Shown here: piece by piece, positions 24,801 to 36,230 of the stretch | How positions within the stretch are numbered: position 1 is the first letter of the stretch | Layout: each line of letters begins with the position of its first letter | Assembly (NCBI GenBank): GCA_033816765.1 | Contig: CM066292.1 | Location: 1,488,001-1,552,000, forward strand | From: Nothopassalora personata | Lineage: Eukaryota > Ascomycota > Dothideomycetes > Mycosphaerellales > Mycosphaerellaceae | DNA: 64,000 nucleotides | Reading direction: 5' to 3' | Translations under genes and position numbers: made by a program | The notes under the pieces: generated by a model | Databases searched by the model: none | The model's input: the letters and a program-made list of their open reading frames with translations, nothing else | What the model was told of the DNA's origin: nothing

Positions 24801-26998
24801 TTAGAGCTATGATCTCCAAGGACAAGCACCAATGCTGACACGGACTTGCTAAAAGCGCATCATCGAGAGCCTTAAGTCATCTTGCAGCATATGCCGCGAT
24901 TTCTGGTTACCACTCCTAGGCCAGCCTAGCATTCACCCGCAGGAACACATCTATAATGATCGTCATTGATTTCTGCACACCCCAGGAATGTTCGATTCGC
25001 TCTGACCCAGTCTCTGATGTGCTGATGGAAGCCAATCTATACTACGGCGCCAGCTTGTCAGTATTCTGAGCATACTATAGGCTCCTGCGACGCTTTCACA
25101 GCGGCAGATAACACTGATATCGTTACGATTCAGGCATTGATGCCCGTTACAGCAAAGTGCAGGCCAAGGAGCCCGCCACCTCCAATTACTCTGGCCCATG
25201 AATGCACCAGCGACCTACCGCATCAACGTCACCGGACTGTACCACTCCGATGCACCAAGCACTTATTCGCGGCCATGACACTAGCGATCGGCACCAGCGC
25301 TCGCGAAAGCCGAGCGCTTTGTTGTTGCAGAAGACCAGCCACACCGGACGTGCCGCAGTCTTTAGATCGTCTCACGTTACATTCACAGTATAGGTCCAAG
25401 TATGCATGAACACGAATATTGCACCCGGCTCTACTCATCATTATCTTGACGCTGGGCGGATTTGTACCCTCTCAGCTCGCGCGACGCGGAACTTTGCGGA
25501 TGTCTTGGCAGAGACAATCCGCTCAGCCGAACTGTTACAGCGCGAACATTTCAAATCCGCAGGCGACGAGTACCATGCCCAACGCACATCTCATTTCTCA
25601 TACCACATCGAAGTCTGCATCTCGCCCAGGAGAATTTCCGATCAGCGCACTCCACCATGGCTTAACCTTTAAGGTTGCCGCCCAGTAGGACCTTATGCAT
25701 GTCTCACAGGTCCAGCTCCAGAACCAGGTCAAGTACCAAGGACTAGTCTAACAACCAGACTCACCAACAAGATTGAGAGAGCTGGCAATGCTAAGAGAGA
25801 TGAGAGCCGTACTCTGCCCACCGCTATCTGGAAGGCCAGCACTGGTAAGTCGGATACCTTCCCTCCCTTTCTCTCTTTCCTGCTGGGAGTTTTCCTCTCC
25901 TCTCTTCCCCGTCGCTGCCGTCGATCTTGACCAACCGCTACACGAAACGCGCATCTGTCTACTAGGACGCTGGTAGAAAGGTGTGTCTTCTCTGCCTGGG
26001 ACGCTGGGCGAGGAAGTCGTCGATTTCGGTCGGGTCAGGTAGTAGGACGTGAGGGTTTGGGTGCTGTACGATAAAAAGTGCCTACAATTTCATCCAGAAG
26101 CTTCAGAGTAAGTTTCTTGCTCTCTATATCCTATAGAGAAGTGAGAGCTGACGGCACTTACAGATGTAAGAAAACAGCACAGCATATATGACCGGCGCCG
26201 GTACCGGCGGCACCAAGACCGTCGACTGAAGAACATGGCGTGAAATCGATCTAGCCCATGACGAAAAGCAACGTTCTTTAGTCACTCACGATATTCGACG
26301 GCGAGCTGTTCTGCCTTCGCCTGTATGGACCGAACTGTTCAACCACTATCATTATTAACACCCGGCACTACAAGGCGGGATGATCGAAGCCCGGCATGGC
26401 CGAAGGAGTCGCCTCTACAACCGAATTGTTCTAAAGACCTTGCCGCGCAGCTTTGGACACAGGCCGCCTAGCATACTCGGATTATACTGGAAGCCGACCA
26501 AGATCAACTAGACCGGCCCATCGATTAGAGTTCTGGAAATTCTGTCTAAGATTCAGCAACTTTTGAGGAATCTCTTCTACAAACGAATGCTTTCGACTAC
26601 TTGCCCAGCCTCCATCAACATTTGAGAAGTCTCTCGCACGATCAAACTCACTCGAAGACCTGCTCCATGCCCACGAACACCCTAAGGGTGTCTATTGTCA
26701 CTTGACTTACTCGGAGACCTGCTTCATGCCTATCAACACTCCATTAGTCTTTGTCACGACCGCAAAATCGACTCACACGACGCATTCGACCACAACCACC
26801 GAATCATTCCAAGAAAGCCGCGCAATAACAAGCCTCCCGACAACAAAAGGCAGACCCTGACAAGCCCTGCCACTTACAGCGTCAACGGACAAGCTGCTCG
26901 TTGTCTGTTCGCAATTTAAAGCTGCCATCTGCATCTTTCAAAATCAAGACATGTGCCCAGGGGGTAGGGCATCCTAACAGACCCACAAACCTCAACCC
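21811..26998. other. Gene-poor stretch with short unresolved open frames
   Basis: Composition is normal (not RIP-damaged) but I find no gene I can support. Overlapping minus-strand frames at 22569-21806 include a hydrophobic segment (VVATTALLLGLLLAIEV, about 22330-22280) that might be a membrane-protein remnant, but it begins with GTG and is surrounded by stops. Frames at 23599-23192 and 25976-25748 have no domain. A short duplication (ACTCG-AGACCTGC-TCATGCC type) lies at about 26650 and 26710. Confidence 0.4.
23811..23858 (+). repeat. Copy of a GC-rich motif also found at 61.3 kb
   Basis: GGGCAGTAAAACGGGCCCAG then CCGGGCGAT recurs at 61317-61345 as GGGCAGTAGAACGGGCCCAG then CCGGGCGAT, with similarity extending a few bases on both sides (GTAGGGAAAGC against GTAGGCAAAGC). 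In the second place it directly precedes a long palindrome and the MULE relic, so it may be a piece of a transposon end. Confidence 0.6.
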
Positions 26999-28190
26999 TT
27001 GACGATCCCACAACAGATCGTCTCACGACCAGCGGACTACCCCGTACCTAACAAGACTTCTTCGCTTCCTCCCAATCAACATATGTGCGATCGAGGACTG
27101 CAACAATTTACGACAATGCTATCATCGCCAAGTCCGGAACCCACATGTGCACCCACGAACTCGGCACACAACGCAACCAGCTACAAGCCCGCACAGCATA
27201 CAACCAAACTCTGCAAAACTTCGTTCCAGCAAGCAGGCTGCTTTGATGTGGATACTTTGACAGCCACATCTGCAACATTTGTGACTTGCGCCTATCTGCA
27301 GCGCATACCATACGCTTCGTGGTATGAAGTGGGTGGGTGGTTATGTAGCATGCATTCGACTCCATTCGACCTACTTGAAGAGAGCAGACTAGACGCTCTG
27401 TTTGAAGGAATTCGCGCAGTGGCAGAGCGCAACAAGCAATGGGCCGACCTGACGACACTCTGGCATGGTACGACTCCATGAGTCTGGCAAGAGCCGCCAT
27501 GTTGAATCGCCCGCCTCAGTCCAGGATCATGGATGGTGGTCGAGTGGCATATCTTGAAGCTGGTTCGGTTGAGGGTGCCAGGCTGACGAGCCAGCGCCGC
27601 GCTTGCTTTACCTCTGCCTTAGGGCGAGGTGGTATTTGGATCATGAACCCTTCTGGGTCGTGGAAATAGGAGTTGGAGCGGAAGTCGGAGCGGAAGTTGA
27701 AGCAGAGGAGACAGACCACCAGCACGAGTAAGCCCACCACTGTCTGGCCAGCAGTGGTGGGCTGGAAGTACTGGCTGGCTGGCTTGGCTCTTGAAGGAAG
27801 CAAGTAAGCGTACCGTACCACTGTTTGAATCGCAGTGTAACGCTGCTCCGAAAGCGCTGGATGGCATGGGTCGCTTTGAATCAGGGAGATGAACGTGGTG
27901 GGGGATGTTGATGATGGTGTCTGGTGACAGGGATCGTCGGTGAAAAGTTGACCCACCTGCAGCTTTATCGATTAGAGGCGTGCATCTATGTATGAGAGAC
28001 ATATCAATGACAATTTACCTTCAAACCTCAATGCGCATGGTCCTAGAAATGTGCTGTCGTTCAGAACCGGAGGTAAAGGCATATCCCTCTACATTCTCCC
28101 AAAATACTACTTCATTCCCTGCAGAACCCATCCCACAGAACGAAGACTAGCCAGCCCACCACCGTTTGCATCCCTATACCACAGAACGCG
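26999..28190. other. Possible small genes upstream of the orphan-gene island
   Basis: A plus-strand frame with ATG at 27083 runs to 27481 (132 aa) and has a protein-like second half (DVDTLTATSATFVTCAYLQR, then LFEGIRAVAERNKQWADL), with no known domain. On minus, a frame from 27956 (GTG, no ATG) to 27516 contains a single hydrophobic helix (TVVGLLVLVVCLLCF) followed by a charged tail. It could be an exon of a small membrane protein. Neither has supporting splice sites I can fix. Confidence 0.3.
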
Positions 28191-30596
28191 ATGTTCTCCA
28201 CAACCTCAACAAACCTCGACAAAGACTCTGTAGTCGAAATCTACCGCGAGCGCCTCACGCGTCGGTTCCGCCGCCCGCCAACTGACCGCGAAGTGTATGA
28301 GTACATGGTGCGGAAGAACGAGGATGCTCTGAAAAGGAGGGGAGAGCTTGATAAAGAGGTGGCGGAGAGGGGATGGGCTGCGAAGAGACAGATGCGTGGC
28401 AGTTGGCAGCCTGATGATAGAGATCTTTATGTTGATGGCGGGGGAGACGCGAGTGCCGAGAGAAGGGTTGAGAGGTATCCGCGAGCGCAGCGAGCTGTAC
28501 AAGGCGAAGAGCATGGAGATGTTGTGGAAGATACACACACCGAGGAAGATCCCGGATCCGACCAGGAAGATGCGGCTGTGGAGGAAAACGAAGATCCCGA
28601 GGACATCACACTCCGTGCTAAGCTGCATCAACAACAGCCCCAGCACGATCCAGCAGGAACGAACATTCGAACGGCCAGAACCCATTCACAGCAGCTGCGG
28701 GAAGTCGATATGGAGCTTCATGATATTATAAATCCGCCGAATACAACGACATCGTCGCAACAAAGGATGCCGAGTCGTCCAGAAGGACAGCCGATCGACA
28801 CCACTTGGCAGAGTGCCTGGCAGCAACAAGATCGACCCCAGTATGCGCAGCAGTACCCACGTTGGCGAAACGTGCAAGAAGAAGCAGAGGCTCCTATACA
28901 AGATGGCGCTTCCGAGGACCAGATTGGACATCCAAGACAGCAGCAAGGTACAGACTTCCAGGTCCCGACCAACAATTATCCTTGGCAAGCGCAGCAAATC
29001 GAAGATATTCAAGCCGCCTTCAGACCTCCTCTTATTTCGCGACGCCAGCATCATCAACAAAACCAACGATCCTCCATCTCCTTACAAGATGCAGACGAAG
29101 ATGAAGAAGAGCTCCACTGCCGCCTACCCACACGAGACCTTCGCCCACCCATGGCAAAGTCATACCGCACCTACGGCTGCACCGCGCTCATCCTTACCGC
29201 CGCCCTCTGGCTCCTTACCCTCCTCCTCCTCTGGATCTCCACCTCCTGGTTTGGATGGCGCCCTGTCTCTATTTCCCCATACCGCCTCCCACCTCCTGTC
29301 CCCACACGCCTGGAAACCGTGCTCCCCGCTCGAACCAAGAAGTACGCCAATTCCCTGCAACTCCTGGTCGATGCGCAGTACGAGTTGACGTTTGCTCACA
29401 ACTCGTACTGCCATTCTTTGGAGGCGGCTTGTCAGCTAATTCCTCGACCGGCGGAGGATGCCTTTTATGGTAGAGCGATGGTGGTTTGGATGACTGAGGA
29501 TAAGAGGAGTTGTCCTTTGCCTGTGGCCTGTAAGGTGGAGCATGCCAATTACAATACTGGTGGTGGGTCTGGAATGGAAAGGAGACACCCAGCGGTGGTG
29601 AAGTGGCTGAGGGAGACGGCGGACTTGGTTCTTGAGGCTGGAGATGCGATTCGGGATGGGGTAAAGGCTGGGGACGCGCTGGTAAGTTCGATCCTGTACC
29701 ATGGTGAAGTGTACTAACCTCGGCAATGATGATTAGCTAACCAGCTTCCTCGCCGGCACTTCGACGCTCGAGGACGCCATTAAGAGGCTCCAAACAACCA
29801 TTTCCCAAACTAAGGGTACGACGACTGGCAAATCTTACAGTTCTTCCACATCCATCGCATGGCTGTGCGGATACCACACCGATCTCCGCCCCAATGCAGC
29901 ACTGCACATTTACCTCTTTCCCTTCTGCCAAACGATCCCACGAGTGCTGGAGATGAAGAAGCTTTACAATGCGGATGCTGCTGACCCACTCTGGACCCAC
30001 AAGTGGGTGATCGATGTGAACGCTGCACTCAACACGACTTTCCAAAATACGTACGATGCCAGTGTGCAGGCCATCCAACATATTGACACCATGAAGAGCA
30101 GTGGACAGAAGTGCGGTAAAGCGGTGGCTGCGTTGAAGGAGAACGCCGGTCCGAGGTTGTCGCCTCTTGCGGTGAGATTTCACGGCGAGTTGGAAGCAGC
30201 TTGTCTGTTATTGCAAGGGGAGACGAAGCTCACACTCGAACTCGTAAGTTTGCTGCAGCAAGTCAGCTTCATTATTCACTCACCCATCAATCCTAACATT
30301 TCTGGCAGACCCGCTTGAAATCCCACCTCGTCCAACTCATTACAGACATGCACCGAGCCCAAGATATGCTCCTCCCGCTCCTCGTCTTCCGGCCGCCACC
30401 GTCCTCCAACAGGGCCGTGACAAACTACGACAAGGTCCTTGTCCTCGACCCGACGTCGGATGGGGACGCTATGTGGGCAGCGCTGGCCAAGTGGAGGAGT
30501 TGGGAGCTGGTAGACAAGGATACGCAGATTTCAAAGGCGGTGAAGAATGCGGCTGCGGCGATGGCGTTCAAGAATATTGCGAAACAGGAGGAGTAG
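28191..30596 (+). CDS. Orphan single-pass membrane protein, 761 aa, three exons
   Basis: ATG at 28191. Exons are 28191-29681, 29737-30243 and 30309-30596. Introns 29682-29736 (GTAAGT, TACTAAC, TAG) and 30244-30308 (GTAAGT, CTAAC, CAG) are both phase 0 and keep the frame. Residues 1-325 are polar, acidic and Gln-rich (cytoplasmic-type disorder). A hydrophobic segment at about 331-353 (ALILTAALWLLTLLLLWIS) is followed by about 400 residues of helical sequence with scattered Cys (SYCHSLEAAC; SGQKCGKA; LEAACLLL). There is no signal peptide, so a type II topology is likely. Layout parallels the gene at 36231-38750, though I see no clear sequence match. Function is not recognised. Confidence 0.75.
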
Positions 30597-31146
30597 CGAG
30601 GTAGGTAGTGGTGGAGTTTAATCTTGGTGGGTGGGCGTAACGCGACCGGTTCGTTCTTTGTGGGAGTTGTTTCTCCTGTTTGCTTCTTAAGGTATATCAG
30701 CGCGGCATTGGTAGACATGGACAGGAAGTCGAGAGAACTGGAGGTTGTGGCATAACCAAGTAGAGCTTTTGCAGAAGAAAACGTGCAAGTCAACCGCACT
30801 GTCTCGCCGATGACGGACTGTGCTCGAAAAATAGAATAAGCTCGCCTACCAACCGCTCCACGACCGCAAGCTGTGTACACAGCACATCACGACCGTCCAG
30901 TGAGTCGATGATGGTCTGTGAGAGGTGGGCATGTAAGGCGTTTTGACAGGGTTAGGGTGGTGAGGGGAGTGCCACGTTGGAGGTGAAGGACGATGACATT
31001 AATGCTCATTACCTGATCTCTCGTCCTCGGCGAACCAAGCGAACCAAGCAGACGCCGACCAGCCAATCACGACACCCCAGTCCGGCTCGCTCTCTCACAA
31101 CAACGTGAGCACCACCATGTCCAAGTCTAAATCATACACATCTCTC

Positions 31147-31888
31147 TCACTCATTACTCTCGACATCCTCACCATCTACCTCGTCATCCGCAGAAGTGCC
31201 CACGGAATCGTCACCCTCTTCCTCAGTCTCGCTGCAGTACAGACTCGCTCCCTCCCCCATGGTCAGTCCAGCATCCGCCATCGCCAACCGCGCCACCGCC
31301 AGCTCGGTCCCCTTGCGATTCGCGACTGTGTCGAGGTAGACGACGTGCAGCGCCAGGTCCTCCTGTATGTGCGCCAGAATCTCGACGCAGTGCGCAAAGG
31401 CGGCGCAGTAGTCCTTTGCGGCGAGGTCGGCCTGGAGACGCGCGACGAGGGCGTACTTGGCGGCGATCGAGGTTGGCGGCATGTTCTCGTTGTCGCCGGC
31501 GGGGACTTCGGTGCCAGTGCTGTCGTCGTCATCCTCGGCCACCTCATCCTGGCCTTTGTCGCATGCGGAGCTGCCGCTGTCGATGTAGCTGCCCGGCATG
31601 CCGTTCAGGTGTTGGTAGGTTCTGTGACACAGGAAAGGTGGGTGGTCAGCGAGATAGGTTTAGACGAAATCAGAAAGATGAGATAATGGAAGACAATACA
31701 CACCCTTGGGCAGCACCGGCGCGTTGGCTTTGCTGTGCAACCACGGCCTCCTTCTGCTGCTGGATCTCCATGTCGAGGATGCTCAGTCCCTCGTCGAGAC
31801 GGGCAATCTCGCTCTTGATGTCCTCTGCTCGAGCTACTCTGGCCGCGTGTGCCTCGTCCGCGAGCTGGGAGACAGTCTTGGGCGGCAT
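31147..31888 (-). CDS. Orphan 219-aa coiled-coil protein, two exons
   Basis: ATG at 31888. Exon 1 is 31888-31704, intron 31703-31622 (82 bp, GTGTGT donor, CACAG acceptor), exon 2 is 31621-31147. The joined frame has no stop until TGA. The N-terminus is a heptad-like helix (SEIARLDEGLSILDMEIQQQ). The middle has Asp/Glu/Ser-rich linkers, then an Ala-rich helical part (ALVARLQADLAAKDYCAAFA) and an acidic tail (DDEVDGEDVE). There is no signal or membrane segment and no known domain. The intron and flanks have normal base composition. Confidence 0.65.
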
Positions 31889-32594
31889 CGTTTGTTGCGT
31901 GTTGGGGATGTTCGGTGGTGGTAGGGCGGTGGGTCGTCTTGGTTGATGCTGACAATGATGTGCAACGATGACAGTATGCAGCGCTGCTAGGAGGTGTCGA
32001 GTTGGGTGGGTCTGTTGACCTGACAGCAGAAATGAAGGTAAGAGATGAGAGAAGGCTGAGAAGCATGCTTCAGGGTCACACAGGGCAAAGTACTTCGTTT
32101 GTATGCCCACTTCGGAGCCGACGACGCACCTCCTACCTTTACTGATTGCAAGTACTCATTGTAGGGCGTATTGGCAGCAGGAGGCAGCAGTTCTTACGAC
32201 GAAACGATTCGCCAACGCGATATTCTGGCAGCATAGTCGACGAAGCTTCTGCCAACACTTTGAAGCTTCTCCCACCTCCATCGGCAACGCAACTTCTTTG
32301 ACGACACGATTTCGATCGCAACGCAACCAGTTGCGCAAGTTGATCCAGTAAGTCTCCGGTCACCAGCTCCTGCATACACCTTGCGCTTCAGCTGATCGCA
32401 CCGCCGTCAAGATACCATTCGCAGCACAAATCGATCTTCAACGCGCTTCGTTGGCAGCACTTTGAGACTTCTTCCATCTACACGACCCAATTGGCAGCAC
32501 GAGTGACTCCAAGCAATCGCACCAAGTAAGTCGTTGACCACCCACACCTCCCACCGCGTCTAACCACACAACGCAGCCCATTAATACCACCACC

Positions 32595-33290
32595 ATGTCC
32601 GAGCCTTTCACCTACGGCCTCAGCAACTACACCGGCGCCCAACTCCTCGAACGCCAAAAGCCACCGAACCACAATCGAGCTCGCTTCAAACTGCGCCTCG
32701 ACGACGATCAGCAAGACACCTTCAAGAACTTCTGCACCCAGTACCGCATTGGCGGTCCCCACGCGATCCCATCACCAACGACCCTACTCTCCCTGGCAGA
32801 CGACCTTGACATGCTGCACGTCGGGGAGGCTGACGATGTTGTGAAAGAACTCCTCCGCCGACTCGTCGGCAAGCTGGTACAACTCCCGAAGAAGGGTGGC
32901 CGTGCTGCCGAGGAGGGTGAGCTGTTCGGTGGCACGCAAGGCGAGGTGGTCACAGAGGCGTTTGCGCTGTGGGAAGAGAGGAACAAGTCGAGGATTGAGG
33001 ATGAGAATGAGCGGAGAAAGAATGCGAAGAACAACGATAAGAGGAAGGGGAAAGCTGTAGCTGTGGCTTCAGCTTCAGCTTCCGGCCCAGCTCCAGCTCC
33101 GGCGGCGCCTGTTCAGATCAAGCACAAGCCAATTGTGGAGCAGCAAGGGCAGCTACAGGCTGTGGAACAGGATGAGGATAACCAAGCTGTTCACTACAAC
33201 ACGGCCCTGAAAGAGATAATGTATCAGCGCCAGGTCCTCGAGACGGCGAAGAAGAATCTAGAGGATGAGTTGAGGGGTCTGCAACTTTGA
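32595..33290 (+). CDS. Orphan 231-aa charged protein
   Basis: ATG at 32595 in a good context (CCACCATGTCC), single exon. Residues 1-120 are globular-looking (RARFKLRLDDDQQDTFKNF; LADDLDMLHVGEADDVVKEL). Residues 125-155 are strongly basic with Glu (a long helix), 155-175 an Ala/Ser/Pro linker, and the C-terminus a coiled-coil (YQRQVLETAKKNLEDELRGL). The 5' flank 32150-32594 contains repeated TTGGCAGCA and GATCGCA words and GTAAGT motifs near 32347 and 32524, suggesting spliced 5' leader exons. Function unknown. Confidence 0.65.
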   Translation: MSEPFTYGLSNYTGAQLLERQKPPNHNRARFKLRLDDDQQDTFKNFCTQYRIGGPHAIPSPTTLLSLADDLDMLHVGEADDVVKELLRRLVGKLVQLPKKGGRAAEEGELFGGTQGEVVTEAFALWEERNKSRIEDENERRKNAKNNDKRKGKAVAVASASASGPAPAPAAPVQIKHKPIVEQQGQLQAVEQDEDNQAVHYNTALKEIMYQRQVLETAKKNLEDELRGLQL

Positions 33291-34542
33291 GGATATCGTC
33301 TCGGAAGACGAGAAAGATTGGATCCTCCGCCATACGCATATACCGAATTGGTTTTATAGATTGCATGCATAGTTGTCGTGCTGTGGCGACCTGGCATGGA
33401 GTGCAAAAGATATTGATCCTTGGAGACGGGGTATATGCAGCTTAGTGTACGTACTATCAAGCGCAGATAAACAGGACACTGGCCGATGGCACTTGCAATG
33501 GAAAACGGCCTCACAGCTACGATCGATCGATGCCGCGTCTCTTCCTTCGTTCCTTCGCCCCCGTTCCTTCCCTTCCCATACGTCTCGCTACAGCGCATCC
33601 ATCATGTATCGTATTGTGCCTCTCAATTCCTGCGTCGTGCTCCTGACTCTTACCTCCCTGTTGCTGGTCACGGAGGTGTAATCGTGTCAACAGGAAGAAT
33701 GGCATTTCCGACTGAACCCTATGGGATGGAAACAATAGCATTGAGCTCAATCATGGAATGGCTATGGGTAGCCTTCCTTGGTCCCAGCTACCACCACACA
33801 CCGGGCTCAGATTCTCCTCATGGTTCCTTCCTCCGGCGCTATAATTCATTTCAAGCAACCCAGCTCAGAGCAGACCATACTCCCGCCATCTTCTTCCCAT
33901 GAGCCGACTAGAGCCTCTGCTGGTGCTGTTCGCGGATCTGCTGGGGATAGATCTACTGGAGGATCTACACTATGCTGGAGGGAAAGATCCGCGATTTTAT
34001 GGGATGAATCTGGGTTGGTTACAGTGTACAGAGTCGCTTTCATTCGCGCTGGGCACCGAACACTAAATACGACAGGCACAGACTTGCTTCACTTTGTCGC
34101 AGTATTTGATTCAGCCAGACAGGCATTTACCTGCAAGTTGTGGTGATTCTGGGGCATATTTTTGTGGATGTGCTGGCGTACGTGGACTGTGTTGGAAGGG
34201 GAGATTTGTGATTCCATAGATGTACCTATGGCTCGCTCGGGTCTGGCTGCCTGTCGCTCTAAAACATCGATGTCAACGTCAGAGCTAGATTTTGAAGAGT
34301 ATACTATATCCTCCGTGGCTCTCAGGCAAGATCGAAAAGCTAGAGACAACAGCTGCTGGCGGCCACAAAGTTACACCACTATAATGATCCCATCCATTGT
34401 TCACGATCCCACCGCTTCTACTGCATGCATGCACGTAAGCATGTATGCAATCCGTACATGTCACGTACATTGCCATTCGTCTCATCTATTAATCTTGTAG
34501 GAAGATATGGTCCTGTCCACTCTATTAACCTCCAATCTTCCT
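33291..34542. other. Intergenic stretch, no gene seen
   Basis: Several overlapping open frames of 60-140 codons occur on both strands, but none has a domain, consistent start context or splice support. Composition is normal. Confidence 0.5.
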
Positions 34543-35193
34543 TCATATACCCGCCACTACCCAAGCCAAGAATCCGAGAAGGAATACGGTCCAGCCTAGG
34601 GCGATAGCGAGCTCAAAGAGACTGATCCAGAAGCTTCGGTGCTGGGATGATTGCGGCTGCAAGGGAGTTTGTTGAATGTGGGACGTTGATTTCGGCGGTG
34701 CTGTGCTCGCTTGCGGTTGTGTTGTCGAAGGAGGAGGAGGCGAAGGAGACGTGGCTTGTAGGTCTAGATCTGGCTGTTCTGCTTGCTGCTGCGGCTGTCG
34801 TTGTAGTGCTGTGTGAGATTCATGAGCTGGTTGTAATAGCGGAGGTAAAGTCTGAGGATCGGGAGGGTCGTTCGCTGCTTAAAAGTGATTAACTTGTCGT
34901 TTTACATAGATACAAGGGATGATCCAAGTACTACCTAAGCTCTTATCAGAAGTCTTGGAGTCGCTTCTCAAGCCCGCACGACGAGATGAGCTCCTCGTTG
35001 GAGGCTGCGTTGTAGTCATTTTTCGACGTCTCGGTGTTTTTCGTAGCATGGTCGCCGCAGGAGATTGAGTTGCGGAGGTGTTTTTAGGGCATTCCTGCGT
35101 GAATGAGCTGGCACTCTGGCTCGCAGCCAGAGCTTTGAATGAGTGATCGAACGCAATGCGGTCTTGGTCTTCGAGAATTGTCCGGTTGGTCAT
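34543..35193 (-). CDS. Tail-anchored orphan membrane protein, 197 aa, two exons
   Basis: ATG at 35193. Exon 1 is 35193-34935, intron 34934-34878 (57 bp, GTAGTA donor, TTTTAAG acceptor), exon 2 is 34877-34543 ending in TGA. Splicing joins the frames exactly (259 + 335 nt = 198 codons). The N-terminal half is Ser/Thr/Arg-rich, the middle is Gln/Pro-rich (QRQPQQQAEQPDLDLQ), and the last about 28 residues form one hydrophobic helix (LFELAIALGWTVFLLGFLAW) ending almost at the stop, as in tail-anchored proteins. Exon 2 has no ATG-initiated frame, so it is easily missed. Function is not recognised. Confidence 0.68.
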
Positions 35194-35817
35194 TGTTTAT
35201 CTATTAGGTCGCCGAGTTGAGAAAGCCGGTAGAAGGTTTAGCCGCCAATCGATATCCTAATATGGCGTGCGAGATGGACTACACTATCAACGTTGCTTCG
35301 TTGACGCTATCTAAGGGGAGTGAAACGTGCATTACGGAAGCGGTACGTATGTGACTGTAACCCTGATCAAAATGGTCCGTCTGTGATCTGTTGCTACGAC
35401 AGTACACAGCAAGTGATGCCGCAGGCCTCAAGCTTCACCGTAACGAATCGACGCACATCTGTACAGTGCCGCATCCGCATTCGCTGTAGCGCGACCGCAG
35501 CAATGTGCCTACACGCCAATTTGATGTCGCCATCTCGATATCACTCTGTTTCAAGGCGGCACCAGTGCTCGTTACGACGGAGTAGAAAGTGTAAGATTGA
35601 CAGTCCTCGCAATTCGAACGCCAGCGGGTAGTTCCTAGCCGACCAATAGGAGTATTGGTCCCCGTGTCAAGTCACCGAGAGAGGAGGGCTTGCATAATCA
35701 CACATGCTGCATATTAACAGCTTATCAACCAACGACAGATGTGCCAGAGGGCCAGTCCACAGTACTTTAGCAGGCCTGTCGTCGGCGGCCAGCAGAAACA
35801 GAACTAGAAACACACAG

Positions 35818-35875
<58 letters not shown>

Positions 35876-36230
35876 AGACAGGAGGACGACGAGTCCGTAC
35901 ATGTAAAAACTAATCTCTCACCCATGCAGCACCATGTGAGAGGCTATAAGACTGCGCTTTAAAAATCTCTCTGTCGCACATATGTAGGCGTGTAAGTGCG
36001 AGGCCATTTGAATACTTCGCTGTTCGACGTACGATTATAGTTATCGCCCATCCAGGCACCTTCGCTGAATAACGAAACAACGTAAGCCAGTTCTGTCGAT
36101 GTAGGGGTAGTATAAATTCATATTCCCAATCCAATTCCAAGCTTGCCTATCATCCGAACCGTAACTATACACTCTCAAAAACACTATACTATCCTGCAGC
36201 TGCGTTTCCCTCCGAACCCACCAACCCCAC
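35194..36230. other. Intergenic stretch containing a microsatellite
   Basis: No supported gene. Apart from the GCAACA hexamer array, only short open frames without domains occur. Confidence 0.5.
35821..35875 (+). repeat. (GCAACA)n microsatellite, about nine copies
   Basis: Perfect hexamer repeats. The plus-strand frame through it would encode Ala-Thr repeats, but I do not regard it as a gene. Confidence 0.9.

Noticed and set aside
35704..35913. Short ORF with Ala-Thr repeats
   Set aside because: Produced by the GCAACA microsatellite.
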